Shown: positions 27,351-36,743, counted from the first letter of the stretch. The stretch: DNA of 40,844 nt from an uncultured Slackia sp. (GCF_944321625.1 NZ_CALUMA010000008.1:1-40844), one strand, 5' to 3'. Made by a program: numbers and translations. Notes: a model not told the origin generated them from the letters alone.

Positions 27351-28451
27351 TTGAAGAAGATAGTCCTGTCTGGCGGTGGTACCGCCGGCCATATCAATCC
27401 GGCGTTGGCGCTTGCTGAAGTGCTGCAGGAGCGCGGCTTCGAGGTTCATTTCGCCGGAACGCCCCAAGGCGTCGAGGCGCGTCTGGTGAAGCTCGCGGGC
27501 ATTCCGTTCACTGCGTTCGATGCCGCCGGGTTCGACCGTCAGGCGCCATGGACGCTCGTGACCTCAAGCGTGAAAATCGCTCGTTCCGCGTCGCGCGCTC
27601 GTTCCTGGATGCGCGAGCTCGGTCCCGCCGCCGTGGTGGGGTTTGGCGGATATGTGTCCATTCCCGTGGGCATGGCGGCCGAAAAGCTGGGTGTGCCCGT
27701 GGTGGTGCATGAGCAGAATTCCGTCATGGGCATGGCTAACAAGTTTTTGGCGAAACGTGCGCGTGCAGTCGCATTGACTTACGGTGTCGCGGCGGAAGGG
27801 GTCGACATTCCCGGCGAGGTGGTTGTCACGGGCAACCCGGTGCGCAGCTCGGTGCTTTCTGCCACGCGCGAAGAGGGGCGTGCGATGCTTGGCATCCCCG
27901 ATGATGCTACGATGCTGCTCGTGTTCGGCGGAAGCCTCGGGGCACGCCATATCAACCAGGCCATCACGGCTCTCAAGCATCGGTTGATGGATGTGGAGGG
28001 CCTGCATGTGGTACACATCACGGGGCCGAAAGAATACGATGCCACGCTCGAGGGGCTGGCTCTGACCGATGCGGAATCCGCACGATGGCATATCATGCCC
28101 TATCAGGACCGCATGGCCGAGACGCTTGCCGCGGCGGACTGCGTCATCTCGCGTGCCGGAGCGACTTCCCTCGCCGAGATTTCTGCTTTGAGGCTGCCGG
28201 CGTTGCTGGTGCCGTTCCCCTTTGCGACTGCGGATCACCAGACCACCAACGCGCGAGCCTACGTCGCCGCCGGGGCGGCGTATATGATGCCCGACGACGC
28301 GCTCGACACCGAGGAATTCGCCGAAAAGGTCATGTCCCTGGTGACCGACGCGACGGTGCGCGACGAGATGCGCGCCAATGCCGCGGCGTTCAAGACCGAG
28401 GACGCGGCTGCCGCATTGGCGGATGTTGTGTGTCGGTTCGCACGCGGCTAG
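27351..28451 (+). CDS. murG: UDP-GlcNAc transferase MurG (lipid II synthase)
   Basis: Peripheral membrane GT-B glycosyltransferase adding GlcNAc to lipid I. It starts at TTG 27351; in-frame upstream codons reach the ftsW stop within three codons, so no ATG start is possible. The 366-residue protein has the donor/acceptor loops LSGGGTAGHINPALALAE (6-23), GFGGYVSIP and VFGGSLGARHIN, and the UDP-GlcNAc-binding region RAGATSLAEISALRLPALLV. It is six bases downstream of ftsW. Confidence 0.96.
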   Translation: MKKIVLSGGGTAGHINPALALAEVLQERGFEVHFAGTPQGVEARLVKLAGIPFTAFDAAGFDRQAPWTLVTSSVKIARSASRARSWMRELGPAAVVGFGGYVSIPVGMAAEKLGVPVVVHEQNSVMGMANKFLAKRARAVALTYGVAAEGVDIPGEVVVTGNPVRSSVLSATREEGRAMLGIPDDATMLLVFGGSLGARHINQAITALKHRLMDVEGLHVVHITGPKEYDATLEGLALTDAESARWHIMPYQDRMAETLAAADCVISRAGATSLAEISALRLPALLVPFPFATADHQTTNARAYVAAGAAYMMPDDALDTEEFAEKVMSLVTDATVRDEMRANAAAFKTEDAAAALADVVCRFARG

Positions 28452-28526
28452 GGCGGCTGGGCTACAATATCCGGTCGCGAACATTACCGTATAAGCATGA
28501 GGTTATTGAGGACAAGGAGCACGAAT

Positions 28527-29930
28527 ATGGCCGAAACGAAGCGCCTTCATTTCATCGGCGTCGGCGGTGTGGGCATGAGCGGAATCGCCCGCGTCGCATC
28601 CGACCTGGGCTATATCGTGAGCGGCTCCGATATGAAGAAGTCGCGCTATACCGACCAGCTTGAGGAGGCGGGTGTCACGGTGCATATCGGCCAGGACGCC
28701 GCCAACGTGCCCGAGGACTGCGATGTCGCGGTGGCTTCGACCGCTATTCCCGAGACGAATCCCGAGATGATTCGCGCACGGGAGATGGGCATTCCGGTGT
28801 GGCAGCGCGCCCGCATGCTCGCTGAGCTGGGCAAGGGCAAGAAGACGCTCGCCGCTGCGGGCACGCACGGCAAGACCACCACGTCCTCAATGCTCGCTAC
28901 GGTGGTGGACGCTCTGGGGCTCGATCCCACGTTCGTCGTGGGCGGCATCGTCGATGCATATCAGTCTAACGCTGCGTCCGGCAAGGGCGACTATTGTGTG
29001 GTCGAGGCCGATGAGAGCGATGGGTCGTTCCTGAACCTCTCGCCCTATGTGGCCTTGGTCACCAATGTGGAGGCGGACCATCTCGATCACTACGTGGGCG
29101 GCATCGATGAGATTCGTGCCACGTTCGCCCAGTTCATGGGGTCGGTGCCCGACGATGGCGCCGTGGTGGCGTACGGCGAAGACCCCGAGCTCGTTCGTCT
29201 GGCGCGTTCGTCCGCCAAGCGCTCGTTCACGTACGGCTTCAATGCCGACTGCGATATCCGCGTGGAGAATTACCGGACCAAGGGGGTTGCCGCTCTGTTC
29301 GACGTGGCGTTCCCCGACGGCCGTGTGGTCGCCTGCACGCTGCCTAAGAATCCCGGCCGCCATAACGCCCTCAACGCCGCAGGCGTGTTGGGCGTGATCT
29401 ATGCGCTGGGCGAGGATGTCGAAGCCGCCGCTGCGGGACTTATGCGTTATTCGGGCGTGCGCCGCAGGTTCGACCTCGTGGGGGATGCATGCGACATCAC
29501 CGTGGTCGATGACTACGCGCACCATCCCACAGAGATCAAGGCGACGCTCGCCGCCGGCAACGATCTTGACTTCAAGCGCATCATGGTGCTGTTCCAGCCC
29601 CATCGTTATTCGCGCACCCAAAGCCTTGCCGCCGAATTCGGCGAGGCCTTCGATGTCGCGGATTGCGTGGTCGTGGCCGATGTGTACGGAGCGGGCGAGG
29701 CCCCGATTGAGGGCGTGAGCGGAGACGCCATCGTTCAGGCAATCAAGGCGCACAACGCTTCTGCCGATGCCGTGTTCGCGCCGACGAAAGATGACGCGAT
29801 CTCGACGATGGCGAGCCTGGTGCGTCCCGGCGACCTCGTGTTCACGATGGGCGCGGGAGATGTGACCACGTTCGGCCCGGTGTTGCTCGAAGAAGTGCGC
29901 AAAGGCGAGGACGCGCGTCGTGACGCTTGA
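28527..29930 (+). CDS. murC: UDP-MurNAc--L-alanine ligase MurC
   Basis: Cytoplasmic ligase adding the first amino acid (L-Ala) to UDP-MurNAc. ATG 28527 follows AAGGAG; an upstream in-frame ATG at 28497 lacks a ribosome site. The N-terminal block HFIGVGGVGMSGIARVASDL (about 8-27), ATP loop AAGTHGKTTTSSML (about 113-126) and C-terminal VDDYAHHPTEIKATL are all present. There are 467 residues. The last eleven bases overlap murB. Confidence 0.97.
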   Translation: MAETKRLHFIGVGGVGMSGIARVASDLGYIVSGSDMKKSRYTDQLEEAGVTVHIGQDAANVPEDCDVAVASTAIPETNPEMIRAREMGIPVWQRARMLAELGKGKKTLAAAGTHGKTTTSSMLATVVDALGLDPTFVVGGIVDAYQSNAASGKGDYCVVEADESDGSFLNLSPYVALVTNVEADHLDHYVGGIDEIRATFAQFMGSVPDDGAVVAYGEDPELVRLARSSAKRSFTYGFNADCDIRVENYRTKGVAALFDVAFPDGRVVACTLPKNPGRHNALNAAGVLGVIYALGEDVEAAAAGLMRYSGVRRRFDLVGDACDITVVDDYAHHPTEIKATLAAGNDLDFKRIMVLFQPHRYSRTQSLAAEFGEAFDVADCVVVADVYGAGEAPIEGVSGDAIVQAIKAHNASADAVFAPTKDDAISTMASLVRPGDLVFTMGAGDVTTFGPVLLEEVRKGEDARRDA

Positions 29931-30834
29931 TCTTGTTCGGGCTCTTTCCGGCGATTTCGAGGGCATCGTCCTCGAAGACGAGCCGATGAGCCGCCATACC
30001 ACATACCGAATCGGCGGGCCGGCACGCTATCTGGTGCGTGCCGATTCGCTTTCTGCCCTCGTGCGCGCTACCGATGCGTGCCGTGAGGCCGGCATGCCCT
30101 GGGTCGCCGTGGGGCAGGGGAGCAACCTGCTCGTATTCGATGACGGGTTCGATGGTGCCGTCATCACACTGGGTTCGGGTTTCTCGGCCTGCGTATACAA
30201 CGAAGAATCCGGCACGTTCTCGGCGGGCGCATCGTGCCGCCTATCGCACGTGGTGCGCGAGGCCCATGCCCATGCGCGCGAGGGCTTCGAGTTCGCGGTG
30301 GGCACGCCGGGCACGTTGGGCGGGGCGCTGCGCATGAACGCCGGCACGAGCCGCGACTACCTGGGAAGCCGCGTGGTGTCTGTCACCACGCTTCGGCCCG
30401 GTTCGGGGCTTCGTCGCTACAATGCTGCGGATATTGAATGGGGATATCGCCAGAGCTCGCTGCCGTTCGACGAAATCGTGCTTGAATGCGAGCTGTCGAG
30501 CATGCCCGGCGACGCCGAAGAGATTCGTGCGCGCATGGAGTCATCGCGTTCGAGGCGCCGCAAGACGCAGCCCTTGTCGTACCCTTCGTGCGGGAGCGTG
30601 TTCCGCAACCCAGAGGGTGCATCGGCGGCGCGCCTCGTGGAAAGCACGGGACTGAAGGGGGCCACCTGCGGCGGCGCCCAGATTTCCGAGCTGCATGCAA
30701 ATTTCATCATCAATCGGTCGCAGGCGCGCGCGGTGGAAGTGCTCGCGCTCATCCATGCGGCACAGGATGCGGTGCGAGAGCGCTGCGGAGTAGAGCTTGT
30801 ACCGGAGGTGCGTTTCCTTGGCTTCGCGCAATAG
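29920..30834 (+). CDS. murB: UDP-N-acetylenolpyruvoylglucosamine reductase MurB
   Basis: FAD enzyme reducing enolpyruvyl-UDP-GlcNAc to UDP-MurNAc. It starts at GTG 29920 inside the end of murC, with GGCGAGG upstream. The 304-residue protein has the flavin-binding RIGGPARYLV, GQGSNLLV and GTPGTLGGALRMNAG. Catalytic Ser is in SCGSVFRNPEGA and the C-terminal Glu in PEVRFLG. The type II form lacks the extra Tyr loop of E. coli MurB, as in most Gram-positives. It overlaps the ftsQ start. Confidence 0.96.
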   Translation: MTLDLVRALSGDFEGIVLEDEPMSRHTTYRIGGPARYLVRADSLSALVRATDACREAGMPWVAVGQGSNLLVFDDGFDGAVITLGSGFSACVYNEESGTFSAGASCRLSHVVREAHAHAREGFEFAVGTPGTLGGALRMNAGTSRDYLGSRVVSVTTLRPGSGLRRYNAADIEWGYRQSSLPFDEIVLECELSSMPGDAEEIRARMESSRSRRRKTQPLSYPSCGSVFRNPEGASAARLVESTGLKGATCGGAQISELHANFIINRSQARAVEVLALIHAAQDAVRERCGVELVPEVRFLGFAQ

Positions 30835-31801
30835 CAGACAACGCCCACAGGCGCGACGTTCGGCTCCGCGTTCGTCGGTGCCGCGCACGGGTCGTCCGTC
30901 GCGTACGGGCGGCTACGACCGTCGTGCGTATGCGCAGCGACGCGATTTGGGCAGCGCCGCGCCTCGCGTGTCCACGGTCAAGGTGGGGTCCCTTGCCCAG
31001 GACACCCATCGCCGCCGTGCGCAGGAAACCTATCGGGCTCATATGGCGAAGGCGATCGCCGTGCTCGCCATTGTGGCCGTGCTCGCCGTTGCGGCGGTGG
31101 GCGTGTATCTTTCCCCCTTGTTCGACATCAAGCAGGTGACGGTGTCGGGCGTCGAGCATCTGACGGCCGACGAGATGACCCAGCTTGCCAACGTGCCTTC
31201 CGATACCACGCTTCTGCGTGTGGATGCGGGGGCGATCAAGCAGAGCATCATGCGCGATGCGTGGGTTGCCGACGTGGACGTTCAGCGCGTGTTCCCCGAC
31301 ACGCTCAACCTCGCCGTGACCGAACGCCAGATCGGTGCGACGGTGCAGGTGACCACGCAGGACGGCTCGTCCACCGAGATCTGGGCGCTGTCTACGGACG
31401 GCATGTGGCTCTGCCTGGTGCCTGAAGAGGGGTCCGAGGAAGCGCAGACCGTGAGCCCCAAGATTATCGAGGACGCTGCGAACGTGTTCTCGATCAAGGA
31501 CGTGGGCACGGGCGTGTCCCCTGAAATCGGAGCGTATTGCACCGACGAGTCGATCGTGAACGCGCTCGACATCGTGACGGGGCTCACCACCGAGCTCAAA
31601 GATCAGATCGTTTCGGTGTCGGCGCAGTCGGCGGAAAGCACGCGCCTCACCCTTGAGTCCAAGGTCGAGATAGACTTCGGCGTGGCCGAGGATATTCGCG
31701 AAAAGGAGCGCATCTGCCTTCAACTGCTCGCTGACAATCCGGGCAAGGTCGCCTATATCAACGTGCGCGTGGTGGATAGTCCCACGTGGCGGGCGGCATA
31801 A
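30818..31801 (+). CDS. ftsQ: Cell division protein FtsQ (POTRA domain)
   Basis: Bitopic divisome protein linking FtsL/FtsB-type partners. TTG 30818 is preferred because GGAGG lies 8 bases upstream; TTG 30797 is an alternative adding seven residues. It overlaps the end of murB by 17 bases. The 327-residue protein has a very basic cytoplasmic N terminus (about 1-73, many Arg/Ser), one membrane helix (about 77-100), then a POTRA domain (FDIKQVTVSGVEHLTADEMT, about 103-170) and the FtsQ beta domain. It is followed directly by the ftsZ promoter region, with no ftsA. Confidence 0.92.
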   Translation: MASRNSRQRPQARRSAPRSSVPRTGRPSRTGGYDRRAYAQRRDLGSAAPRVSTVKVGSLAQDTHRRRAQETYRAHMAKAIAVLAIVAVLAVAAVGVYLSPLFDIKQVTVSGVEHLTADEMTQLANVPSDTTLLRVDAGAIKQSIMRDAWVADVDVQRVFPDTLNLAVTERQIGATVQVTTQDGSSTEIWALSTDGMWLCLVPEEGSEEAQTVSPKIIEDAANVFSIKDVGTGVSPEIGAYCTDESIVNALDIVTGLTTELKDQIVSVSAQSAESTRLTLESKVEIDFGVAEDIREKERICLQLLADNPGKVAYINVRVVDSPTWRAA

Positions 31802-31848
31802 TTTCTGTAGCTTCGGCGGAAGATGGGCGCCGACGCGGGGTCAATTCC

Positions 31849-31876
31849 TTGCAATGTCGGCTCGTTCGTGTAAAGT
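31849..31876 (+). promoter_or_regulatory. Candidate ftsZ promoter
   Basis: TTGCAA (31849-31854) and TAAAGT (31871-31876) lie 16 bases apart in the 176-bp ftsQ-ftsZ gap. The leader of about 95 bases can fold a small hairpin GCTTTC/GAAAGC (31889-31905). Extra promoters before ftsZ are common in actinobacteria; this one is inferred. Confidence 0.5.
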
Positions 31877-31977
31877 AGTACTGTCATGCTTTCTTCGTGA
31901 AAGCGCATGCAAGTTTGCACGCTACCGATGCGATTGCAGAGAAACGCAGCATAAACGACGCACGTGTGGAGGATACG

Positions 31978-33114
31978 ATGCCTAATAACATTGGTTCAGA
32001 TCATCTGGCCGTCATCAAGGTCGTAGGCGTGGGCGGCGGCGGCACCAATGCCGTCAACCGCATGGTCGAGGCCGGTCTCAAGGGCGTGGAGTTCATCGCC
32101 GTCAACACCGATAAGCAGGCCCTGCTCCAGTCCAACGCCGATAAGGTTATCCATATCGGCGAGGAGCTGACGCGCGGCCTGGGCGCCGGCGCCAATCCCG
32201 AAATCGGCTGCCAGGCGGCCGAAGAGTCCCGTTCCGAGATTCGCGACGCGCTTGCCGAGGCCGACATGGTGTTCGTCACCGCCGGCGAAGGCGGCGGCAC
32301 CGGCACGGGTGCTGCTCCCGTGGTTGCCGAAATCGCGCGTGAGGAAATCGGCGCGCTTACCGTGGGCATCGTGACCAAGCCGTTTGGTTTCGAGGGTCGC
32401 GTACGTCGCAACCAGGCCGAACAGGGCTGCGACCTGCTTTCCCAGAAGGTCGACACCCTCATCGTGATCCCCAACGACCGCCTGCTCGAGGTCATCGACA
32501 AGAAGACCTCCATGCTCGACGCGTTCCGCATCGCCGACGACACGCTGCGCCAGGGCATCCAGGGCGTGACCGACCTGATCACCATCCCGGGCCTGATCAA
32601 CCTCGACTTCGCCGACATCCGCGCCGTCATGAAGGACGCCGGCACGGCCATGATGGGCATCGGCTTCGGCACCGGCGAGAACCGTGCGCTCGACGCCGCT
32701 ACCCAGGCCATCAACTCCAACCTGCTCGAGGCTGAGATTCAGGGTGCCAGCCGCGTGCTGTTCTCCATCGCCGGCGGTCCGGATCTCACGCTTGCCGAGG
32801 TCGACGCCGCTGCGCGCGCCATGGAGGCCGTCGTGGACGAGGATGCCAACATCATCTACGGCCAGATCATCGACGAGACTCTGGGCGATCAGGTGCGCAT
32901 CACCGTTATCGCCACCGGCTTCTCCCGCCCATCGCAGTCCACGATCGACTTCGACAGCGCTCGCAACGATCTGTTCGCGTCCACCGCGCCGATCCGCGAC
33001 ACCTACACGTCCAACCAGAGCCATCCTACCTCTCCGGTTGCCGCGTCGGCTAATGCCGCCTCCACCCGCATCGCTGACGAGGAGTACATCCCCGACTTCC
33101 TGCGTCGCCGATAG
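31978..33114 (+). CDS. ftsZ: Cell division protein FtsZ
   Basis: Tubulin-like GTPase forming the Z ring. ATG 31978 follows GGAGG; the in-frame extension to 31897 lies in the leader. In the 378-residue protein the nucleotide-binding [13 protein letters not shown] lies near 18-30, the tubulin signature [10 protein letters not shown] at 105-114, and the T7-loop region [11 protein letters not shown] near 208-218. The variable linker ends in the conserved C-terminal peptide [12 protein letters not shown], which binds SepF and other partners. No ftsA is nearby; SepF, encoded downstream, is the likely membrane tether. Confidence 0.99.
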   Translation: MPNNIGSDHLAVIKVVGVGGGGTNAVNRMVEAGLKGVEFIAVNTDKQALLQSNADKVIHIGEELTRGLGAGANPEIGCQAAEESRSEIRDALAEADMVFVTAGEGGGTGTGAAPVVAEIAREEIGALTVGIVTKPFGFEGRVRRNQAEQGCDLLSQKVDTLIVIPNDRLLEVIDKKTSMLDAFRIADDTLRQGIQGVTDLITIPGLINLDFADIRAVMKDAGTAMMGIGFGTGENRALDAATQAINSNLLEAEIQGASRVLFSIAGGPDLTLAEVDAAARAMEAVVDEDANIIYGQIIDETLGDQVRITVIATGFSRPSQSTIDFDSARNDLFASTAPIRDTYTSNQSHPTSPVAASANAASTRIADEEYIPDFLRRR

Positions 33115-33126
33115 GACGTAGCGTCC

Positions 33127-33981
33127 GTGCTCGGACATAGCGAAATGAATGCTGCAACGACCCTCGCATTGCCGTACCCTCGGCTTGTCGAGGGTCGTTT
33201 CGGCTCCTGCACTGTTCTGACCGATGAGAGCCTGCATGAAGCATGCGGGGTGCGCATCGCGTTCACCGAAAGGACGGGCGGCGTGAGCGAAGGCGCGTAT
33301 GCGTCGCTCAACCTGGGCCGTCATGTGGACGACGATCCGGAACGCGTCAGGCGGAATGTGTCGCGCGTGCTCGATGCGTTTGGCGCATCGGAGGATGTGT
33401 GCATTCGTCCTCGTCAAGTCCACGGGAATACCGTGGCTGTGTGCCGCAGTGCGAAGGAGGCTTCCGCCGTGAACGCCTCGACGCAGGACGGGGCCGATGG
33501 CGTGGTGGTCGCTTGCGACAACGTGTCGACGCTGCTGTGCTTCGCGGATTGCGCGCCGTTGATTATGGTGGCTCCATCGGGGCATTTTGCCGTGGTGCAT
33601 GCCGGATGGAGGGGCGTGGTCGCGCGCATCGCCGAGGGCGCAGTGCGCACTCTGCGTGAGATCGACCGCGTTTCCGCTGATCAGGTCAATGTCTACATCG
33701 GTCCCCATATCGGGGTGTGTCATTTCGAGGTGGGCACCGAGGTCAGCGAAGTGTTCTCTTGTGAATTCGGCGAGGACTGCGTTCCCGACCCGCGCCATGT
33801 GGATCTGTCGCGGGCGCTGCGAAATTCCCTGTGCGGCGTCGGCGTTGACGAGAGCCGCATCGTCGACGCGGGCATATGCACCGTATGCGACGAGGGGCGG
33901 CGGTTCTTCTCCTATCGCGCCAGCGGGGGCGTGTGCGGGCGCCATGGGGCGTTTGCGATCAAGACGACGCCTTGCAGCTAG
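33127..33981 (+). CDS. pgeF: Peptidoglycan editing factor PgeF (YfiH/laccase-domain)
   Basis: Multicopper polyphenol oxidase-like fold (DUF152). Members are reported to act as purine-nucleoside enzymes or to remove misincorporated L-Ser from UDP-MurNAc precursors. The zinc/copper site motifs are RQVHGN, CFADCAPL, HAGWRG and IGPHIGVCHFEV. The start is ambiguous: GTG 33127 (284 residues) or ATG 33145 (278 residues), neither with a good ribosome site; it lies 12 bases after ftsZ. The ftsZ-pgeF-yggS-sepF order is typical of Gram-positives. Confidence 0.9.
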   Translation: MLGHSEMNAATTLALPYPRLVEGRFGSCTVLTDESLHEACGVRIAFTERTGGVSEGAYASLNLGRHVDDDPERVRRNVSRVLDAFGASEDVCIRPRQVHGNTVAVCRSAKEASAVNASTQDGADGVVVACDNVSTLLCFADCAPLIMVAPSGHFAVVHAGWRGVVARIAEGAVRTLREIDRVSADQVNVYIGPHIGVCHFEVGTEVSEVFSCEFGEDCVPDPRHVDLSRALRNSLCGVGVDESRIVDAGICTVCDEGRRFFSYRASGGVCGRHGAFAIKTTPCS

Positions 33982-34057
33982 GGTCACCGGAACGTTTGGA
34001 TATACGACGCAGGCGGTCATGCGCCGCGCCGTCTTGTGAAAGAGGCGAGTTGTCACG

Positions 34058-34750
34058 ATGACGTTGAGGGAAAGATACGAAGCGATTGCCGCCGAGGTTG
34101 CGGACGCGTGCGAGGCCTGCGGAAGGCCGCGCGACGCCGTGCGCGTGATCGGCGTCTCCAAGACGGTCGACATTGATGCCGTCGAGGAGGCGATTGCCGC
34201 CGGAGTGCATGATTTCGGAGAAAATCGCCCTGCGGAGCTCGCACGCAAGCACGATGCGTTTCCTCAGGAGCGCTGGCACTTCATCGGCAACATCCAATCC
34301 CGTCAGCTCAATATGGTCGTGGGCCGCGCCTGTCTCATCCATTCGTTATGCCAGGAAAGCCACGCCGATCGCATAGAGCGCCTGGCGGCGGAGCAGGGGA
34401 TTGTCCAGGATGTGCTCATCGAGGTGAATGACGGGGAGGAGAACAAGCAGGGCCTTCCAGCCGACGATTTGTTGGACATGCTCCTGCATTGCGCCGCGCT
34501 CGAGCACGTGCGCGTGCGCGGGCTCATGACCATGGCGCCCCAGGGCGATATGGACCGCGCCGCCGCCACGTTCAAGCGGCTTGCGGAGCTTCGCGATTCA
34601 ATGCGCGCCGCCCTTCGTGAGCGCGGCATCGAAAACGTGGACCTCCATGAACTTTCGATGGGAATGAGCGACGATTACCGAGAAGCCATACCCCAAGGCG
34701 CTACCATGGTACGCATCGGTCGCGCGATATTCAGCGAAAACTATGCCTAA
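34058..34750 (+). CDS. yggS: YggS-family pyridoxal phosphate homeostasis protein
   Basis: PLP-binding TIM-barrel protein (PLPBP/YlmE) that influences vitamin B6 and amino-acid homeostasis without known catalysis. The 230-residue protein has the PLP-lysine block VIGVSKTVD (Lys near residue 34), FGENRPAEL, WHFIGNIQSRQ, GLMTMAP, LSMGMSDDY and VRIGRAIF. GAGGCG lies upstream of ATG 34058. It sits in the conserved ftsZ-sepF gene string. Confidence 0.95.
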   Translation: MTLRERYEAIAAEVADACEACGRPRDAVRVIGVSKTVDIDAVEEAIAAGVHDFGENRPAELARKHDAFPQERWHFIGNIQSRQLNMVVGRACLIHSLCQESHADRIERLAAEQGIVQDVLIEVNDGEENKQGLPADDLLDMLLHCAALEHVRVRGLMTMAPQGDMDRAAATFKRLAELRDSMRAALRERGIENVDLHELSMGMSDDYREAIPQGATMVRIGRAIFSENYA

Positions 34751-34785
34751 GCGCCCGATTGACTACGATAAGGTGGATTGACGTT

Positions 34786-35532
34786 ATGGATTTGAGGATA
34801 CCTAGCTTCGACGAGTTGAAAGACCGTTTCAGCCCCCGCGATGCCCAGCCTGCGCGCTCGCGCCGCACGCCCGTGCGCGAAACGCCGAGCTACGATGATT
34901 TCGGGAGCGAGGATTTCGGCGAGTACGCGTTCGACGACAACGCCGATTACGCGCAGGAGCCCGCATTGACGGGTTCGTTCTCGCCTTCTCTCCCCAAACT
35001 GGTGACGGCGAATGACGTGCGCGCCCATACGCAGTACACGCCTTCCGACGACCCGCAGGCGACGCGCCCCAACCGTGACCTGGCGTCTCTGCGCGCCGAT
35101 GAGCAGCGTTCCCCGGGTCTGAACAGCCTGTTCGAGACAAGCACGCAGCCGTCGCGCGCCGCTTCCGCGAGCGAGACAGGCGCCCTGCGCGATTCCCGCG
35201 CGGTGCCCCAGAGCCAAGGCCCGGCGGCAAGCCCCGTTGTGGAGCCTCGCGTCACCCAGCGTGCGACGCGCATTCTCACGGTCATCAAGCCCGAGAGCTA
35301 TGCCGAGGCCGAGCGCATTGCCAAGATTCTCAAGTCGGGCGATGTCGCCGTGCTTTCGCTGCGCAACACCCCCGAAGCGCTGGGCAAGCGCATCCTTGAT
35401 TTCAGCTTCGGCGTCGCCTGCGCGCTCGACGCGCGCGTGGAGTGCGTGTCGGGCCACGTGTTCGCGCTCACGCGCGGCGTCGGCCTCACCGAGGGCGAGG
35501 CGGCACGCCTGCGCGACCAGGGGCTGATGTAG
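34786..35532 (+). CDS. sepF: Cell division protein SepF
   Basis: FtsZ-binding membrane anchor of the Z ring, essential in organisms lacking FtsA. ATG 34786 follows AAGGTGG; an earlier TTG at 34759 is disfavoured. The 248-residue protein has an N-terminal amphipathic membrane-binding helix (MDLRIPSFDELKDRFSP), a long disordered linker (about 20-150), and the C-terminal SepF core from TRILTVIKPESYAEAERIAK through LRNTPEALGKRILDFSFG to the end. yggT begins one base after its stop. Confidence 0.94.
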   Translation: MDLRIPSFDELKDRFSPRDAQPARSRRTPVRETPSYDDFGSEDFGEYAFDDNADYAQEPALTGSFSPSLPKLVTANDVRAHTQYTPSDDPQATRPNRDLASLRADEQRSPGLNSLFETSTQPSRAASASETGALRDSRAVPQSQGPAASPVVEPRVTQRATRILTVIKPESYAEAERIAKILKSGDVAVLSLRNTPEALGKRILDFSFGVACALDARVECVSGHVFALTRGVGLTEGEAARLRDQGLM

Positions 35533-35533
35533 G

Positions 35534-35794
35534 ATGTACGCCCTCCAGTACCTCATCGTTACGCTGGCGGACGTCTACAGCATGATCCTGTTCGTGTACG
35601 TCCTGATGTCGTGGATTCCCCAGAAGACCGGCATCGTGGGCGACATCGACACCATCTTGGGCAAGCTTTGCGACCCGTATCTTGACCTGTTCAGGCGGTT
35701 CATCCCGCCTATTGGAGGCATGGTTGACGTTTCGCCAATCGTGGCCCTGCTTGTATTACAATTTGCAGTACGGCTGATCGTGAGCATCCTCTAG
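35534..35794 (+). CDS. yggT: YggT family membrane protein
   Basis: An 86-residue protein with two hydrophobic helices (about 5-27 and 66-84) flanking the family block WIPQ...LCDPYLDLFRRFIPPIGGMVDVSPIVA. Its function is not established. In Gram-positive division gene strings it consistently lies between sepF and divIVA, suggesting a role in septum or envelope work. It starts one base after sepF, so translation is coupled. Confidence 0.93.
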   Translation: MYALQYLIVTLADVYSMILFVYVLMSWIPQKTGIVGDIDTILGKLCDPYLDLFRRFIPPIGGMVDVSPIVALLVLQFAVRLIVSIL

Positions 35795-35823
35795 GTCGGC
35801 AAGGAAAGGAATAAGGAGCGGAT

Positions 35824-36705
35824 ATGGCTATCACTTCCGAAGAGATTCACAACCAAAGCTTCACTGTCGACCGCAAGGGGTACGACGTCGACGAGGTGGA
35901 CGTGTTCCTGGAGCATGTTGCCGCCGAGATCGACAACCTGAACGCCGAGATTGACGAGCTGAATGCGCGTCTCGCTCAGTACGAGGGCCAGGGCGGTTAC
36001 CTTGATGATGGGCCCATGGATATGGATGCCGCTTTCGCCGAGCCGGCGCTTCCCGAGGAGCTCGCCGCTCAGGCAGATGCCGAGGAGGAGCCTGCTGCCT
36101 CCGCGACCGACGACGAGAAGGATGCCCGCATCGCCGAGCTCGAGCGTCAGCTTGAGGAGCAGAAGAGCGACGCCTCCGCCATCGCCAGCGCGCTCGTGAC
36201 GGCTCAGCGCTCCGCCCAGGAGGTCATCGACGCGGCCAACGCCGAGGCCAAGCGCATCCACGACAACGCCGAGGCCGATGCCGAGGATATCGTCGACCGC
36301 GCCAACGCCGAGCGCATCAAGATCGAAGACGCCATCGAGGAGCTGGAGCGCTCCCACAAGCAGACCTGCGAGAGCTACTCCGAGGCTCTGAAGGCGTTCA
36401 TCGAAGATGCGAACAAGAAGCTCGACGACATCGAGGACGAGCTTGCCAAGCGCGACGGCAAGAAGCGTGCCCATGCCCGCTTCGCCAGTCCCGTGCAGGC
36501 ACCCGTCCATAAGCCTGCGCCCGCCGGCGCCACCGGAGCGGTCGCTCCCAGCTACACGGCGCCCGCGATGCCCGCAACCGGCGCTGCCGCGCCCGTGACG
36601 CCTGCAGCCACCATCCCGGCTCAGGTGAAGCCTTCCGCAGTGGAGAAGGACCTGAGCGGCTTCGGAGACGCCTCCGACGCCTTCGATCTGGGCGACATTG
36701 ATTAA
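35824..36705 (+). CDS. divIVA: DivIVA/Wag31-family polar coiled-coil protein
   Basis: Scaffolding protein that marks negatively curved membrane at poles and septa and organises growth or division. The 293-residue protein has the DivIVA N-terminal lipid-binding domain (ITSEEIHNQSFTVDRKGYDV, 3-22; DEVDVFLEHVAAEIDNL, 23-39). Long coiled-coil segments cover about 35-60 and 95-215 (AAN-AEAKRIHDNAEADAED). A Pro/Ala-rich linker and a short acidic end (DAFDLGDID) follow. GGAATAAGGAG precedes the ATG. It is last in the division string and ends at a bidirectional terminator. Confidence 0.95.
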   Translation: MAITSEEIHNQSFTVDRKGYDVDEVDVFLEHVAAEIDNLNAEIDELNARLAQYEGQGGYLDDGPMDMDAAFAEPALPEELAAQADAEEEPAASATDDEKDARIAELERQLEEQKSDASAIASALVTAQRSAQEVIDAANAEAKRIHDNAEADAEDIVDRANAERIKIEDAIEELERSHKQTCESYSEALKAFIEDANKKLDDIEDELAKRDGKKRAHARFASPVQAPVHKPAPAGATGAVAPSYTAPAMPATGAAAPVTPAATIPAQVKPSAVEKDLSGFGDASDAFDLGDID

Positions 36706-36707
36706 AC

Positions 36708-36739
36708 AAGAAAAGCTCCCTTTCGGGAGCTTTTCTTTT
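36708..36739. terminator. Bidirectional terminator between divIVA and rnpB
   Basis: A 13-bp perfect stem AAGAAAAGCTCCC/GGGAGCTTTTCTT with loop TTTC is followed by TTTTG on the plus strand. The minus strand also ends in T-rich sequence. It serves divIVA (plus) and RNase P RNA (minus), which converge here. Confidence 0.9.
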
Positions 36740-36743
36740 GCCG

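Noticed and set aside
31996..34248. 750-codon open frame on the minus strand opposite ftsZ, pgeF and yggS
   Set aside because: Shadow of three confident genes, with no recognisable domain or ribosome site.
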